From a virus, in the IMG/VR virus record IMGVR_UViG_3300036770_007703, positions 1 through 64,000 of that record: a DNA stretch of 64,000 bases; one strand, given 5' to 3'. A model generated the notes under the pieces. The model saw nothing but the letters and a program-made list of their open reading frames with translations. It was not told the DNA's origin and searched no databases. Below are positions 24,593 through 33,031 of the stretch, piece after piece (within the stretch, counting starts at the first letter, position 1; each line of letters starts with the position of its first letter). The position numbers were made by a program, and so were the translations under genes.

Positions 24593-24656
24593 AAATTTGG
24601 CCGTCGTACTGCCACTCTCGTAAATATATGCATATATTACCTACCGAGAGGATCAA
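24593..24656 (+). promoter_or_regulatory. Late promoter in a palindrome with Shine-Dalgarno
   Basis: TAAATA at 24621-24626 overlaps the perfect palindrome AATATATG/CATATATT (24623-24638), flanked by CTCTCG (24615-24620) and CGAGAG (24645-24650). GAGAGGA precedes ATG 24657. The hairpin could affect initiation or translation. Confidence 0.5.
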
Positions 24657-25562
24657 ATGGCAGACCAAACCCAAGAACAGCAAACTCCCGCTGGACAGCA
24701 ACAAGTCACAGTAAACGTAGACTATCTACGCACCACTCGTGTGCATATCTGCATGCCTTGTTATGGTGGCATGCTCACAGAAAGCACGTTCATGAGCTAC
24801 ATCAAATGGGCCAACACTTGTCGACAGCTGGGCATCGATTGGACCATGGAGACCATGACCAATGAGAGCTTGATCTCGCGTGCTAGAAACACCCTGGTGG
24901 CCAAGTTCCTCAACAACCCTGATTCGACACACCTCATGTTCATTGACGCTGACATTGGCTGGGAGCCTTGGCATCTACTGGTCATGCTGAATCGTGACGT
25001 TGATGTGATTGGTGGTCTCTATCCCATGAAGACTTTGCCGGTGCGTTGGGTAGTGAACGGATTTGATGGTGCCGAAACCGGGCCCGATGGGCTCCAGGAA
25101 GTATCAAAGACCGGTACCGGATTCATGTTGGTCAAGCGTCATGTGTTTGAAAAACTCAATGCACACCCTGCAGTGAAACCATTCCGCAATGACATCGGTC
25201 TTCCCAAGGAGCTGGACAAGCATCTCAAGACCTACTACGATACCGCAGTGCGGGAAAATCGCTACTACAGCGAAGACTGGACTTTCTGCGAAAACTGGCG
25301 TGACATCGGCGGCAAAGTATGGGTAGACAAGCGTGTGCTGCTCAAGCACACCGGTACCTATGTGTTTGATTTCCAGGCACAAGAACCCTTGTACAAGGCC
25401 TTGCATGAAATGGCACAGCAAAACCAGTCGCCCGTGGACAAGCCTGCCGCAGTGTCGGAATCCGCACCAGTGGCTGAGCCGCGAGTGGTGGCCACCAACA
25501 AAGATGCCAAGCCGGCTGCCAAACCCGCGGCCAAACGGGCCAACGCCAAGAAAAAAGACTAA
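24657..25562 (+). CDS. Glycosyltransferase-like protein
   Basis: 301 residues. The GT-A-like fold is suggested by 'V-H-I-C-M-P-C-Y-G-G', 'E-S-L-I-S-R-A-R-N' and the 'M-F-I-D-A-D-I-G-W' DxD motif near residue 100, then 'G-T-G-F-M-L-V-K-R' and 'S-E-D-W-T-F-C-E-N-W'. Such proteins are frequent in marine T4-like phages. The C-terminal 60 residues are a low-complexity Lys/Ala/Pro tail. It lies between packaged-type genes but lacks the packaging leader. Acceptor unknown. Confidence 0.75.
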   Translation: MADQTQEQQTPAGQQQVTVNVDYLRTTRVHICMPCYGGMLTESTFMSYIKWANTCRQLGIDWTMETMTNESLISRARNTLVAKFLNNPDSTHLMFIDADIGWEPWHLLVMLNRDVDVIGGLYPMKTLPVRWVVNGFDGAETGPDGLQEVSKTGTGFMLVKRHVFEKLNAHPAVKPFRNDIGLPKELDKHLKTYYDTAVRENRYYSEDWTFCENWRDIGGKVWVDKRVLLKHTGTYVFDFQAQEPLYKALHEMAQQNQSPVDKPAAVSESAPVAEPRVVATNKDAKPAAKPAAKRANAKKKD

Positions 25563-25564
25563 GC

Positions 25565-25570
25565 TAAATA
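25565..25570 (+). promoter_or_regulatory. Late promoter core, leaderless type
   Basis: TAAATA ends 6 nt before ATG 25577 of the 1,291-residue gene; no Shine-Dalgarno in between. Confidence 0.6.
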
Positions 25571-25576
25571 TAGTTC

Positions 25577-28500
25577 ATGCAGATACATGAACTAGGTCCT
25601 AGTCCCGAGTACCCCAAACCACTGTACGTCCAGGAGCTTGCACGCTTCTGGCGTACATCCTCGGAACAAGAACGCATGGCCATGCGTGTGGCCTTGAAAA
25701 TGAAGGATAGAGATGCTGTGATGCGTCTCTTGACCCCTTACACCGATGCAGCTCTGGCCGAAGCACGCCGGAAAAAAGGCCGCAAAGCCAGCCAGCGCCC
25801 AAAGAAAAAATTCCAGTACGGTGTTTATGGAGGATGGTTCTATCCCGGTTATCACAACAACAGCGGGGCTGACTCCAGCAGCTCGGACAGTGGTGCCGAG
25901 GGCGGCGGTGGCGAAAGCATACACGAAAACACTGAAAATCCACAAGACATCATAGAGAGATTCTCCAAAAGTTGTTGTCAATATCTCGGATTGAAAAATG
26001 CACCCCGGATACGGCTGCGACGAGATCCTGAATGGACACGCAGAAACGGCACGTTTGGTCGTTACATTGCCGAACCCCACAACACCATCGAGCTGGCCAC
26101 TGCGGGCCGACACATCATCGACATACTGCGCACACTGGCGCATGAAATGACCCATGCCGCACAAAACGAGCGTGTGGGCTTGCCTGACCATGCCGGGGAA
26201 ACTGGCAGCGAGTTCGAGGATGGTGCCAATGCCATGGCTGGTCGTATCATGCGCCACTGGGCCGAACAAGAACCCGAACTGTTTCAAGGCATGGATCTCG
26301 ACGAAAACTGGAGGCGCACTGCCGGGGCCGCCGCTGCCGCTGCGTGTATCGCCGGCACACCTGGATGCGCTACCACCAAGGGCGTGTCTGGCATGGATGC
26401 CTTGAGAACCATACAAACTGTTGGGCGTGCTGCGCAGAATCTTCCCACTCGTGCCGGTGCCGAAGAAGAGCTGCGACAAGAATTGAAAAACATAATCAAC
26501 AAAGGTCGTGGCACACATGTAGAACCTCGTATAAAAGAAACTGTTGCGACACCGGTCAAGAAAAACAAAGATGCTCATCAAGACTACTACAATTTTTTAA
26601 AAGCCAAGCGCATCGCAGGGCGTCCACTCAGCCGTCAAGAACAACAGTTTCTAATCAGCTTCGCGGCACTGAAAAATATACGTTCCAAGGAAGTGGCCGA
26701 AAGCTCGGGTTACATACCCACTGCGGCCGAAAAAAATGATCCACGTTTCTCCATGGCTCTCACTGTGGATGTTCGACCCGGTGAAACTGGCCGCCAAGCC
26801 AACAAGTTGGGTTTGAAGACTGACAGTGAAGGTCGTCCTGCGCTGTTGATGAAGCGACTCGAGAATCTCTTGGAAAGCGTCAAGACTGACGAAGATTGCT
26901 GGTCAGGATATCAACAACAAGGCATGAAGAAAAAAGGTAACCGCCAGGTACCCAACTGCGTGCCTGTGGCGGAAGACGAAGAGTTGATGGAAGTAGAGAT
27001 GAGCCCATCGGCGTTTAAAAAGTTCCTCAACAGTCCCGAAGCCGAGGGTATCCGTGCCGGCTTCGAAGCCGAACTCATATTCCGCAACGCTCAGCACGAC
27101 AGCGACAGTGGTGAGAGCGAGCCCGACTGGGACATGGACGAGCGTACTGGTAGCATACAAGACATCATAGCCTTCTTCCAGGGTGGCGAAAACGGCATGA
27201 CCGGTCGACAGGCTGATCGCTTGAACCAAGAACTCACAGAACAGTTCATGGACTGGGCCAGAGAAGAGTTTGCCAACAATTATTTCGATCAAGATCGTTT
27301 CATGTCATGGGCCGAAGAAAATGTGTGGCCCGACGATGCTGACAGTTATCGCGAAGATGCCCGTGCCAATCTCGATGATGAGGATGCCACCGACGAGGAC
27401 GTCGAGAAAGAAGCAGTGACCCTGTTCCGCGATGATGTGGAACGCGACTGGGATCGCAGCGGAGCCTGGTACGAGATGGCATCGGAAGAACTGTTCGACG
27501 AATTCATGGGCGACTTGGACGAATCAGATTGGTTAGATAGTGCTGGTCTCCGCTACATGAGCGATGTCTCCAACGAATACAGCCTGGACTGGCCTTACTG
27601 GACCGAAGGCAGTGGCGGCGGGGGCGAGCGTGATTGGCAAGAGATTGGTAATAGTCTGGCGCGTGCCACCAGCCGAGATGTCAAGGTCAGCAGTGGATAT
27701 CACAACACGCGTCGCGGCGATTACTATGTGATAGAACCCGACAGCAGCCTGGATTCTGATGATTCAGAAGATTTTGGACTAGAAGTGGTATCACCGCCCA
27801 TGCCCTTGCCCGAAGCCATCGAGCAACTGAACAAGGTCATAGACTGGGCCAACGGCGACGGTGATGCCTACACTAACTCAAGCACAGGACTGCACATGGG
27901 CGTGAGCCTGCCGTTCAAGGGCGAGGATGTGGATCCCATCAAGTTGATCCTGTTCATGGGCGACAAGAACATACTAGAAACATTTGGTCGAGAAAGCAAC
28001 ACCTATGCTCGATCCGCTTACGACAAATTGCAAAGCAAACTGAAAAGTCTGCGATATTCTAACTCGGAAAATTTTGAAAATGCGCTGAGTCTCATGAAAG
28101 GCAATCTCATCGAATTGGCCGAGCGCGAACTCAAGCGCGGTGTGTTGGGCGAAAAATATGTGAGCGTGAATCCGCACGATGGCTACATCGAATTCCGTGG
28201 GCCCGGTGGCGACTATCTCAGCAAAGAGAGCGAGATCGACGGTGTGTTGGAAAACACCATGCTGAGATTGGCCTATGCCATGAGCATAGCCGGCAGACCC
28301 GATCTATATAGACGAGAATACGCCAAGAAACTCTACAAGGTGTTGACTGGTTACAAAGGTGCCGAGATTTCCAAAGGTGCCCAAGACACCCGGTACAAAA
28401 CCCGTATCGAGACCGAGGGCGAAAATCCCTTTATGCGTTTGTTTGCCGACTATTCGGCCGGTGTCATCTCAGGCGATGAACTCAAGCGCCAGTGGGCCGA

Positions 28501-29452
28501 TACTGTGCTGGATGCCGAGCGTCAAAAAGACATGGAAGATGTACCTCTCTACACCACCACCGGTGAATACGAAGTGTACGACCGAAGCACTGGCACCCGA
28601 GGTGACCGAGACAGTTTCACAGTGATCGATACTTTCCGTGCCGACAGCGATGAACAAGCTCTGGAGATCGCACAGCAAAAATGGTCAGGCAAAGGCATCA
28701 GCTTTGGTGTGCGTGTGAAAGTAGTGGAGCCCGAAGGTAAAAAATCTTCCAGCCGCAGAGCCGAACTGGCCAAGCGTGTGACCCGCAGCACGCGGGATGT
28801 GGGCGAGCAACTGTGGCGCGTGAATCATCACAGCAGTGTCCGGTATGTGACAGCACGCAGCCAGGCCGAGGCCGTGAAAAAAGCCGTGAAGATGGATCGT
28901 GCATTCAACGATGTCGAGACCCGTGCCAGGATCGCCACCGATCAGGAAAAGATGCAATATCAGCAGGATCAGGAACGTGAGCGGTTGAGAAACGTGGCCT
29001 CGGGCGCGGTCGAAACACTCCGTAACACCAGCAGAGACCCCAATGCCAACTGGGCCATCGCTCGCAAACACAACGACGAAATCGTGATACCTTTCACTAG
29101 GAATACACAGCAAGAGGCCGAAAAGTACTTTAGAGACTGGATACAGGACAGAGTCGGTGGGCCCGATCAGTACAAATTGGTGCAGCTGGCTTCATCGGCC
29201 CAGCTCGGCCAACAGCAGGCTCTGGCTCGTGAACTAGAGCAGATGGCGGATTTACACAATCGAGCGATGGATGATGCCCAGGGTGAATGGACCGGTCATT
29301 GGATCGTGAGAGATGCCTCGGGACGAGAACTCACTAGATTCCACGGTATAGGCAACAATCAAAGCGATGCCAACCGTTATGCCATGAACTGGCTGCGACA
29401 AAACCCAGGACACATGCAGACAGGTGTCGAAGTAGTTCCGGAGATGCAGTGA
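25577..29452 (+). CDS. 1,291-residue metallopeptidase / amidoligase-like multidomain protein
   Basis: Domains by eye: basic N-terminus (1-80); linker; a zincin-like segment with 'L-A-H-E-M-T-H-A-A-Q' (HExxH near 187-191); an Ala-rich hydrophobic stretch (about 240-265); a small basic Cys module 'D-C-W-S-G-Y-Q-Q-Q-G-M-K' to 'P-N-C-V-P' (about 439-460); then an amidoligase-like (glutamine-synthetase-fold ligase) region with 'G-F-E-A-E' near 494, 'G-L-E-V-V-S-P-P' near 735 and 'S-S-T-G-L-H-M-G-V-S' near 770. The C-terminal 300 residues contain about four repeats of a beta-beta-alpha unit. Start MQIHELG follows a late core. Catalytic roles are inferred from motifs only. Confidence 0.75.
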   Translation: MQIHELGPSPEYPKPLYVQELARFWRTSSEQERMAMRVALKMKDRDAVMRLLTPYTDAALAEARRKKGRKASQRPKKKFQYGVYGGWFYPGYHNNSGADSSSSDSGAEGGGGESIHENTENPQDIIERFSKSCCQYLGLKNAPRIRLRRDPEWTRRNGTFGRYIAEPHNTIELATAGRHIIDILRTLAHEMTHAAQNERVGLPDHAGETGSEFEDGANAMAGRIMRHWAEQEPELFQGMDLDENWRRTAGAAAAAACIAGTPGCATTKGVSGMDALRTIQTVGRAAQNLPTRAGAEEELRQELKNIINKGRGTHVEPRIKETVATPVKKNKDAHQDYYNFLKAKRIAGRPLSRQEQQFLISFAALKNIRSKEVAESSGYIPTAAEKNDPRFSMALTVDVRPGETGRQANKLGLKTDSEGRPALLMKRLENLLESVKTDEDCWSGYQQQGMKKKGNRQVPNCVPVAEDEELMEVEMSPSAFKKFLNSPEAEGIRAGFEAELIFRNAQHDSDSGESEPDWDMDERTGSIQDIIAFFQGGENGMTGRQADRLNQELTEQFMDWAREEFANNYFDQDRFMSWAEENVWPDDADSYREDARANLDDEDATDEDVEKEAVTLFRDDVERDWDRSGAWYEMASEELFDEFMGDLDESDWLDSAGLRYMSDVSNEYSLDWPYWTEGSGGGGERDWQEIGNSLARATSRDVKVSSGYHNTRRGDYYVIEPDSSLDSDDSEDFGLEVVSPPMPLPEAIEQLNKVIDWANGDGDAYTNSSTGLHMGVSLPFKGEDVDPIKLILFMGDKNILETFGRESNTYARSAYDKLQSKLKSLRYSNSENFENALSLMKGNLIELAERELKRGVLGEKYVSVNPHDGYIEFRGPGGDYLSKESEIDGVLENTMLRLAYAMSIAGRPDLYRREYAKKLYKVLTGYKGAEISKGAQDTRYKTRIETEGENPFMRLFADYSAGVISGDELKRQWADTVLDAERQKDMEDVPLYTTTGEYEVYDRSTGTRGDRDSFTVIDTFRADSDEQALEIAQQKWSGKGISFGVRVKVVEPEGKKSSSRRAELAKRVTRSTRDVGEQLWRVNHHSSVRYVTARSQAEAVKKAVKMDRAFNDVETRARIATDQEKMQYQQDQERERLRNVASGAVETLRNTSRDPNANWAIARKHNDEIVIPFTRNTQQEAEKYFRDWIQDRVGGPDQYKLVQLASSAQLGQQQALARELEQMADLHNRAMDDAQGEWTGHWIVRDASGRELTRFHGIGNNQSDANRYAMNWLRQNPGHMQTGVEVVPEMQ

Positions 29453-31074
29453 TGAGAGATTTATTGAACAAATTAGATGAAGTGTTGCTCGTTGAAAAAG
29501 CCCGGGGTCTGTTGTATCGTGATCCCGGTGATACATTTTTCCAAGGCACACTACAGTCTCCCACGGCCGAGATCGTGTTCCGCGATCTAGACTACTATCC
29601 GTCACAGCCCGGGGCCTATGACAGCTACGAAGAGATGGCCCAGGCCGGACAAAAATTAGCTGCCCAGTATCCCAATGGCATCATCTGGAGCAATCGACCC
29701 GGTGCTCGCAGTCGTGCTTTTGCTGTGCTCACTTTTGATGGCCCCGGCAAAGGTGAGACCACCAGTTTTGGTAGATTCTTTGATCAAATCAAGCCCGACA
29801 TGTCGGGACTGTGGAAGAACAATGAGCTGCCTGGCAACTGGCAATTGAAAAAGGCCACCAGCCTCAAAGGCAGTTACTACAAACTCAAGCCTTCGGATCT
29901 GTTTCCACCCGAGAGCAAATTTGATTCACCTGCAGACTGCATCTCCGGCATCGGCAGCAATGCCGACGCTTCGTCCCCGGGGCAGGAACAGGCCATACAA
30001 CAGATACTACCTGGCATGCAGATGCTGCTGAAAAAGCAGTATCCGATTTTCTCCAACATTGACCCCAACATGATATCGGCTGTGAGAGATGACCTCGGTG
30101 AAACCATTGGTCCCATAGCCATGGTCCAGGGCATGATCAAAGATGCCACGCTGGACAAAGCTCGAATAGACATACTCGGACAACGTGGCACATTCGCCGG
30201 CAGCCAAATTTACTTTCCGGCCAGCAAGATCAACGGTTTGGTCGACAGCTATCTCCTGCAGCCAGGTGGCGTCGAAATCGGTGTTTCCAGCAAAGGCGAA
30301 AGCGGGGCCAAGGCGTCGGTGAAGAACATCGCCGATGGTGTGGTGCGTGCCCGAGAAAAAGGCATGACCGATCTCTTAGACCAATACGCTGATCAAGTCG
30401 AGATCATCGAGCGTGTGGGATCTCTGGGCAGCCGAGATTTGCCCTTGGTGCTGGGACAAGAGTACGGATACATCACCAAGAGCCAGGCCGCTGCCATACT
30501 CAAGCTGATAGATTCGGGTGCCAAAAATCTCAATTCTGTCAATGTTGACAGCGAAGATCGCAAGGTCCTGCAAGGTCTCATGGATGAATACAAGCCCAAG
30601 ACCGACAACCCCAAATACAACGTGGGCTACCATGTGTTGGCGGTGCTGGCCAAGAAAGTCATGACCGACATCAACAAGGATCCCAAATTTGGAGAAGCCT
30701 GTCTCAAGTTTCTCAACACCAGCCCCATCGTGCAACTGCACCTCAAGGGACGCGAAGGCAAGGATTCGTACACGGTGTCGGGTTTTGATGTCAAATATCC
30801 TCCGGATTTCCGTGGCACAGTGGCCTTGGATGCATCAAAGGTGTATGCGGCCACCGGCACCAATGGTCGTGTGAGCTTTGCCTACAATCCCACGGTCGAC
30901 GCCGAAGCCTTGGTATCACCCGCAGACGAGCCCGGGGACAGTCCGGCGGCCTCTTCAGCGGCTGCTGTAGATCAAGATTTCGAAACACCGCGATCCAATA
31001 TCAAAGCTCGCAGAGAACCAGCGAAACCCGCCGGTGATCAAGCAGTGCTGGGAAGACAGCGCAGATCACGGTAA
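29452..31074 (+). CDS. Large cargo-type protein, unknown function
   Basis: 540 residues from ATG 29452, overlapping the previous stop. The N-terminus 'M-R-D-L-L-N-K-L-D-E-V-L-L-V-E-K-A' resembles a packaging leader with a V-E cleavage point. The centre contains 'G-G-V-E-I-G-V-S-S-K-G-E-S-G-A-K-A-S', weakly reminiscent of an E-x-K nuclease core, but the full motif set is not evident. The C-terminal 60 residues are Ala/Asp/Arg-rich. It ends with TAA used by the next late core. A head-internal effector is inferred from leader and neighbours. Confidence 0.6.
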   Translation: MRDLLNKLDEVLLVEKARGLLYRDPGDTFFQGTLQSPTAEIVFRDLDYYPSQPGAYDSYEEMAQAGQKLAAQYPNGIIWSNRPGARSRAFAVLTFDGPGKGETTSFGRFFDQIKPDMSGLWKNNELPGNWQLKKATSLKGSYYKLKPSDLFPPESKFDSPADCISGIGSNADASSPGQEQAIQQILPGMQMLLKKQYPIFSNIDPNMISAVRDDLGETIGPIAMVQGMIKDATLDKARIDILGQRGTFAGSQIYFPASKINGLVDSYLLQPGGVEIGVSSKGESGAKASVKNIADGVVRAREKGMTDLLDQYADQVEIIERVGSLGSRDLPLVLGQEYGYITKSQAAAILKLIDSGAKNLNSVNVDSEDRKVLQGLMDEYKPKTDNPKYNVGYHVLAVLAKKVMTDINKDPKFGEACLKFLNTSPIVQLHLKGREGKDSYTVSGFDVKYPPDFRGTVALDASKVYAATGTNGRVSFAYNPTVDAEALVSPADEPGDSPAASSAAAVDQDFETPRSNIKARREPAKPAGDQAVLGRQRRSR

Positions 31075-31077
31075 ATA
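31072..31077 (+). promoter_or_regulatory. Late promoter core, leaderless type
   Basis: TAAATA begins with the upstream stop codon and ends 4 nt before ATG 31082; no Shine-Dalgarno. Confidence 0.6.
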
Positions 31078-31081
31078 GAAA

Positions 31082-31900
31082 ATGCGCCTTGTAGACTTGT
31101 TCGAAGATTCTCCCCGCGACCGATTTGAACGTGATCCCTCGGCCACGGGCAAGCTGGTGATCTTTGACATCGACGATACCTTGGTGAACACCACTACAAA
31201 AGTGGGTGTGCGCAGAAATGGCAAACTTGTCAAAAAACTCAACAGCCATGATTTCACGCACTACGAACTACAGCCCGGCGAAGAGTTTGACTTTGGAGGA
31301 TTCCGCGACGCTCGCGAATTCTACACACAGGCCCGACCCATCCCGGGCATGATCCGACAGCTCAAACAGGACATAGAGTCGGGCAACAAGGTGATAATGC
31401 TCACAGCACGCAGCGACTTCAATGATCGTGACGTGTTTCTGGATACATTCCGGCAGTACGGTATTGACATGGATCGCATACACGTTTACCGCGCCGGCAA
31501 TCTGGTCACCAAAGCCGCCACAGAAGAAAAGAAAAAGATAATCTTGAAGCATTTGCTGGGCAAGCATCCCTACGAAAAGGTCATCATGTATGACGACTCG
31601 GTGCCCAATCTCAATGCTTTCCTCAGCCTCAAGCAAGACTTTCCTTACACAGAATTCTATGCCTGGCATGTGGATCCCAATGGGCAGGCCGCGGAATATC
31701 ACAGAACCAATGCAGGCGTCAAAGAAAACTTTGCGGATGGTAAGGTCAAAGGTAAGAGTCGCCCTGGCCGTGTGAAGCGTAGTGGTGCTAGTTGTAAAGG
31801 CAGCGTCACAGACCTGCGTGCCCGGGCAAAAAAGTATGGTGGTGAGCGCGGCCGGATGTACCATTGGTGCGCTAACATGAAGAGCGGTAAGAATAAGTAA
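31082..31900 (+). CDS. HAD phosphatase with packaging-like leader and basic Cys tail
   Basis: 272 residues. Leader M-R-L-V-D-L-F-E-D. HAD motif I 'F-D-I-D-D-T-L-V-N-T' at 28-37; motif II 'M-L-T-A-R-S' near 103; a late acidic motif 'M-Y-D-D-S' near 170. This resembles the phosphatase part of T4 polynucleotide kinase and related HADs. The C-terminal 50 residues 'K-S-R-P-G-R-V-K-R-S-G-A-S-C-K-G-S-V' to 'M-Y-H-W-C-A-N-M-K' form a recurrent basic module of marine T4-like phages. DNA-end or nucleotide phosphatase is possible; substrate unproven. Confidence 0.75.
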   Translation: MRLVDLFEDSPRDRFERDPSATGKLVIFDIDDTLVNTTTKVGVRRNGKLVKKLNSHDFTHYELQPGEEFDFGGFRDAREFYTQARPIPGMIRQLKQDIESGNKVIMLTARSDFNDRDVFLDTFRQYGIDMDRIHVYRAGNLVTKAATEEKKKIILKHLLGKHPYEKVIMYDDSVPNLNAFLSLKQDFPYTEFYAWHVDPNGQAAEYHRTNAGVKENFADGKVKGKSRPGRVKRSGASCKGSVTDLRARAKKYGGERGRMYHWCANMKSGKNK

Positions 31901-31904
31901 ACAC

Positions 31905-32108
31905 ATGAGAGCGCGAGACTTCACCAACCGTCAGTTAAAAACACTGAACACTTATCGTGTTCGCCTGCGTTTAAAGCAACCGGGTGGGTATACCCAGCAG
32001 CTGGACACCACGATCATGGCGAGAAATCCCATGATGGCTAGACGCATGTTGCAACAGCAATACAGCAATCGCAATGTCATGGTAGGAAATCCCCGACTCA
32101 TCAAATAA
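31905..32108 (+). CDS. 67-residue basic protein with packaging-like leader
   Basis: Starts M-R-A-R-D-F and continues with Arg/Gln-rich strands and a helix ('M-M-A-R-R-M-L-Q-Q-Q-Y'). Strongly basic. The N-terminus matches the leader of neighbouring cargo-type genes but lacks a clear hydrophobic-x-Glu site. A DNA-associated head protein is plausible. ATG lies 5 nt after the previous stop. Confidence 0.6.
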   Translation: MRARDFTNRQLKTLNTYRVRLRLKQPGGYTQQLDTTIMARNPMMARRMLQQQYSNRNVMVGNPRLIK

Positions 32109-32118
32109 AACACGCGGA

Positions 32119-32124
32119 TAAATA
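32119..32124 (+). promoter_or_regulatory. Late promoter core, leaderless type
   Basis: TAAATA ends 4 nt before ATG 32129; the 14 nt CACGCGGATAAATA is identical to that upstream of 12140. Confidence 0.6.
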
Positions 32125-32128
32125 CAAC

Positions 32129-32428
32129 ATGGGAAAAAAGAACAGTCCATGTTTTGTCCGTGCGGTGTTTGATCTCGACTGCGAATGGGAGGGATTGCCT
32201 CCGGTATATCGCATCTATTTCAACGAAGAGCTTTTTACCGAGCGTGAATGGAGATGGCAAAATGTCTATCTCCAGGAAAATCTGCGCATAATGGCACCTC
32301 CCGGACGTTACGTGGTGCGTATACAGCCCGTGGGCCCAAATCTAGCCATATTCAGACCCTCCAATCATCGTGTCATGGCCGGCAATGCCGAATGGATAAG
32401 ACCAGACATACTGGAGATACGTCGATGA
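32129..32428 (+). CDS. Small conserved phage protein, beta-rich
   Basis: 99 residues. Strand-rich ('C-F-V-R-A-V-F-D-L-D-C', 'Y-R-I-Y-F-N-E-E-L-F-T-E-R-E-W', 'G-R-Y-V-V-R-I-Q-P-V-G'), likely a single beta-sandwich. No packaging leader. Expressed from its own late core and overlapping the next gene by 4 nt. Possibly structural; function unknown. Confidence 0.6.
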   Translation: MGKKNSPCFVRAVFDLDCEWEGLPPVYRIYFNEELFTEREWRWQNVYLQENLRIMAPPGRYVVRIQPVGPNLAIFRPSNHRVMAGNAEWIRPDILEIRR

Positions 32429-32601
32429 GAGCTCGAGAATTCATACGCGAAAACTCAGACAGTGTCACCAGCGGTGACATAGCCACAGCAGCGGCACCCA
32501 TTGGTGGAGTTATTAGTCGCATGTTGAAACCAGTGACAACTAAATATAGAAATGCTGTGACAAATTACACCCTGGAAAAGACAAAAAATGTTGGTAGATG
32601 A
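32425..32601 (+). CDS. 58-residue protein with capsid-targeting-like leader
   Basis: Begins M-R-A-R-E-F-I-R-E-N, the clearest copy of the leader. After it comes 'S-G-D-I-A-T-A-A-A-P-I-G-G-V-I-S-R', seen in short proteins of other T4-like marine phages, and a basic C-terminus. It overlaps the Dps-like gene by 14 nt and contains a late core for it. Inferred head-internal peptide precursor. Confidence 0.65.
   Translation: MRAREFIRENSDSVTSGDIATAAAPIGGVISRMLKPVTTKYRNAVTNYTLEKTKNVGR
32541..32546 (+). promoter_or_regulatory. Late promoter core inside the upstream small gene
   Basis: CTAAATA 41 nt before ATG 32588 of the Dps-like gene, preceded by no other promoter. The leader has only a weak GGAA-like ribosome site. 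Confidence 0.5.
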
Positions 32602-33031
32602 CCTCAAAACACTGTTGGCCACGCAATATGCGTTCGTGATCAAAGCACAGTTCTTCCACTGGAACGTGGAAGGTCCTGACTTTGCACAATTACATCGATT
32701 CTTTGGCAAGATCTACGAAGAGGTGTACGAAAACAGCATAGACCAGACCGCAGAATTCATACGCATACTCGACGACTACACACCTGGCAGTTTTGAGAGA
32801 TTCGGCGAGCTCAGCCTCATCACTGGACAGATCAAGGTACCGCGTGCCAGTCTCATGATCCAGGAGCTCTTGGCCGACACACAGACCTTGATCGATCAGC
32901 TCAACACCACGTTTGATGCAGCCGAGGCCGAAGATCAACAGGGCATCATGGACTTCCTGGCCGGACGAATCGACGCCATGGGCAAACACCGTTGGATGCT
33001 GAAGAGTTTCCTGAAAGAAGATCGAGCATGA
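32588..33031 (+). CDS. Dps-like ferritin-fold protein
   Basis: 147 residues. 'F-F-H-W-N-V-E-G-P-D-F-A-Q-L-H' at about 22-36 is the Dps ferroxidase/ DNA-protection signature, followed by 'Y-E-E-V-Y-E-N-S-I-D-Q-T-A-E-F-I' carrying the D-x3-A-E pattern. Dps proteins store iron, limit Fenton damage and may bind DNA. It sits among candidate head-packaged genes but lacks the leader. Iron site residues look present; DNA binding unproven. Confidence 0.8.
   Translation: MLVDDLKTLLATQYAFVIKAQFFHWNVEGPDFAQLHRFFGKIYEEVYENSIDQTAEFIRILDDYTPGSFERFGELSLITGQIKVPRASLMIQELLADTQTLIDQLNTTFDAAEAEDQQGIMDFLAGRIDAMGKHRWMLKSFLKEDRA

Noticed and set aside
29452-31074. PD-(D/E)xK nuclease in the 540-residue protein
   Set aside because: Only a loose E-x-G-V-S-S-K string is seen; the upstream Asp and supporting motifs could not be placed.
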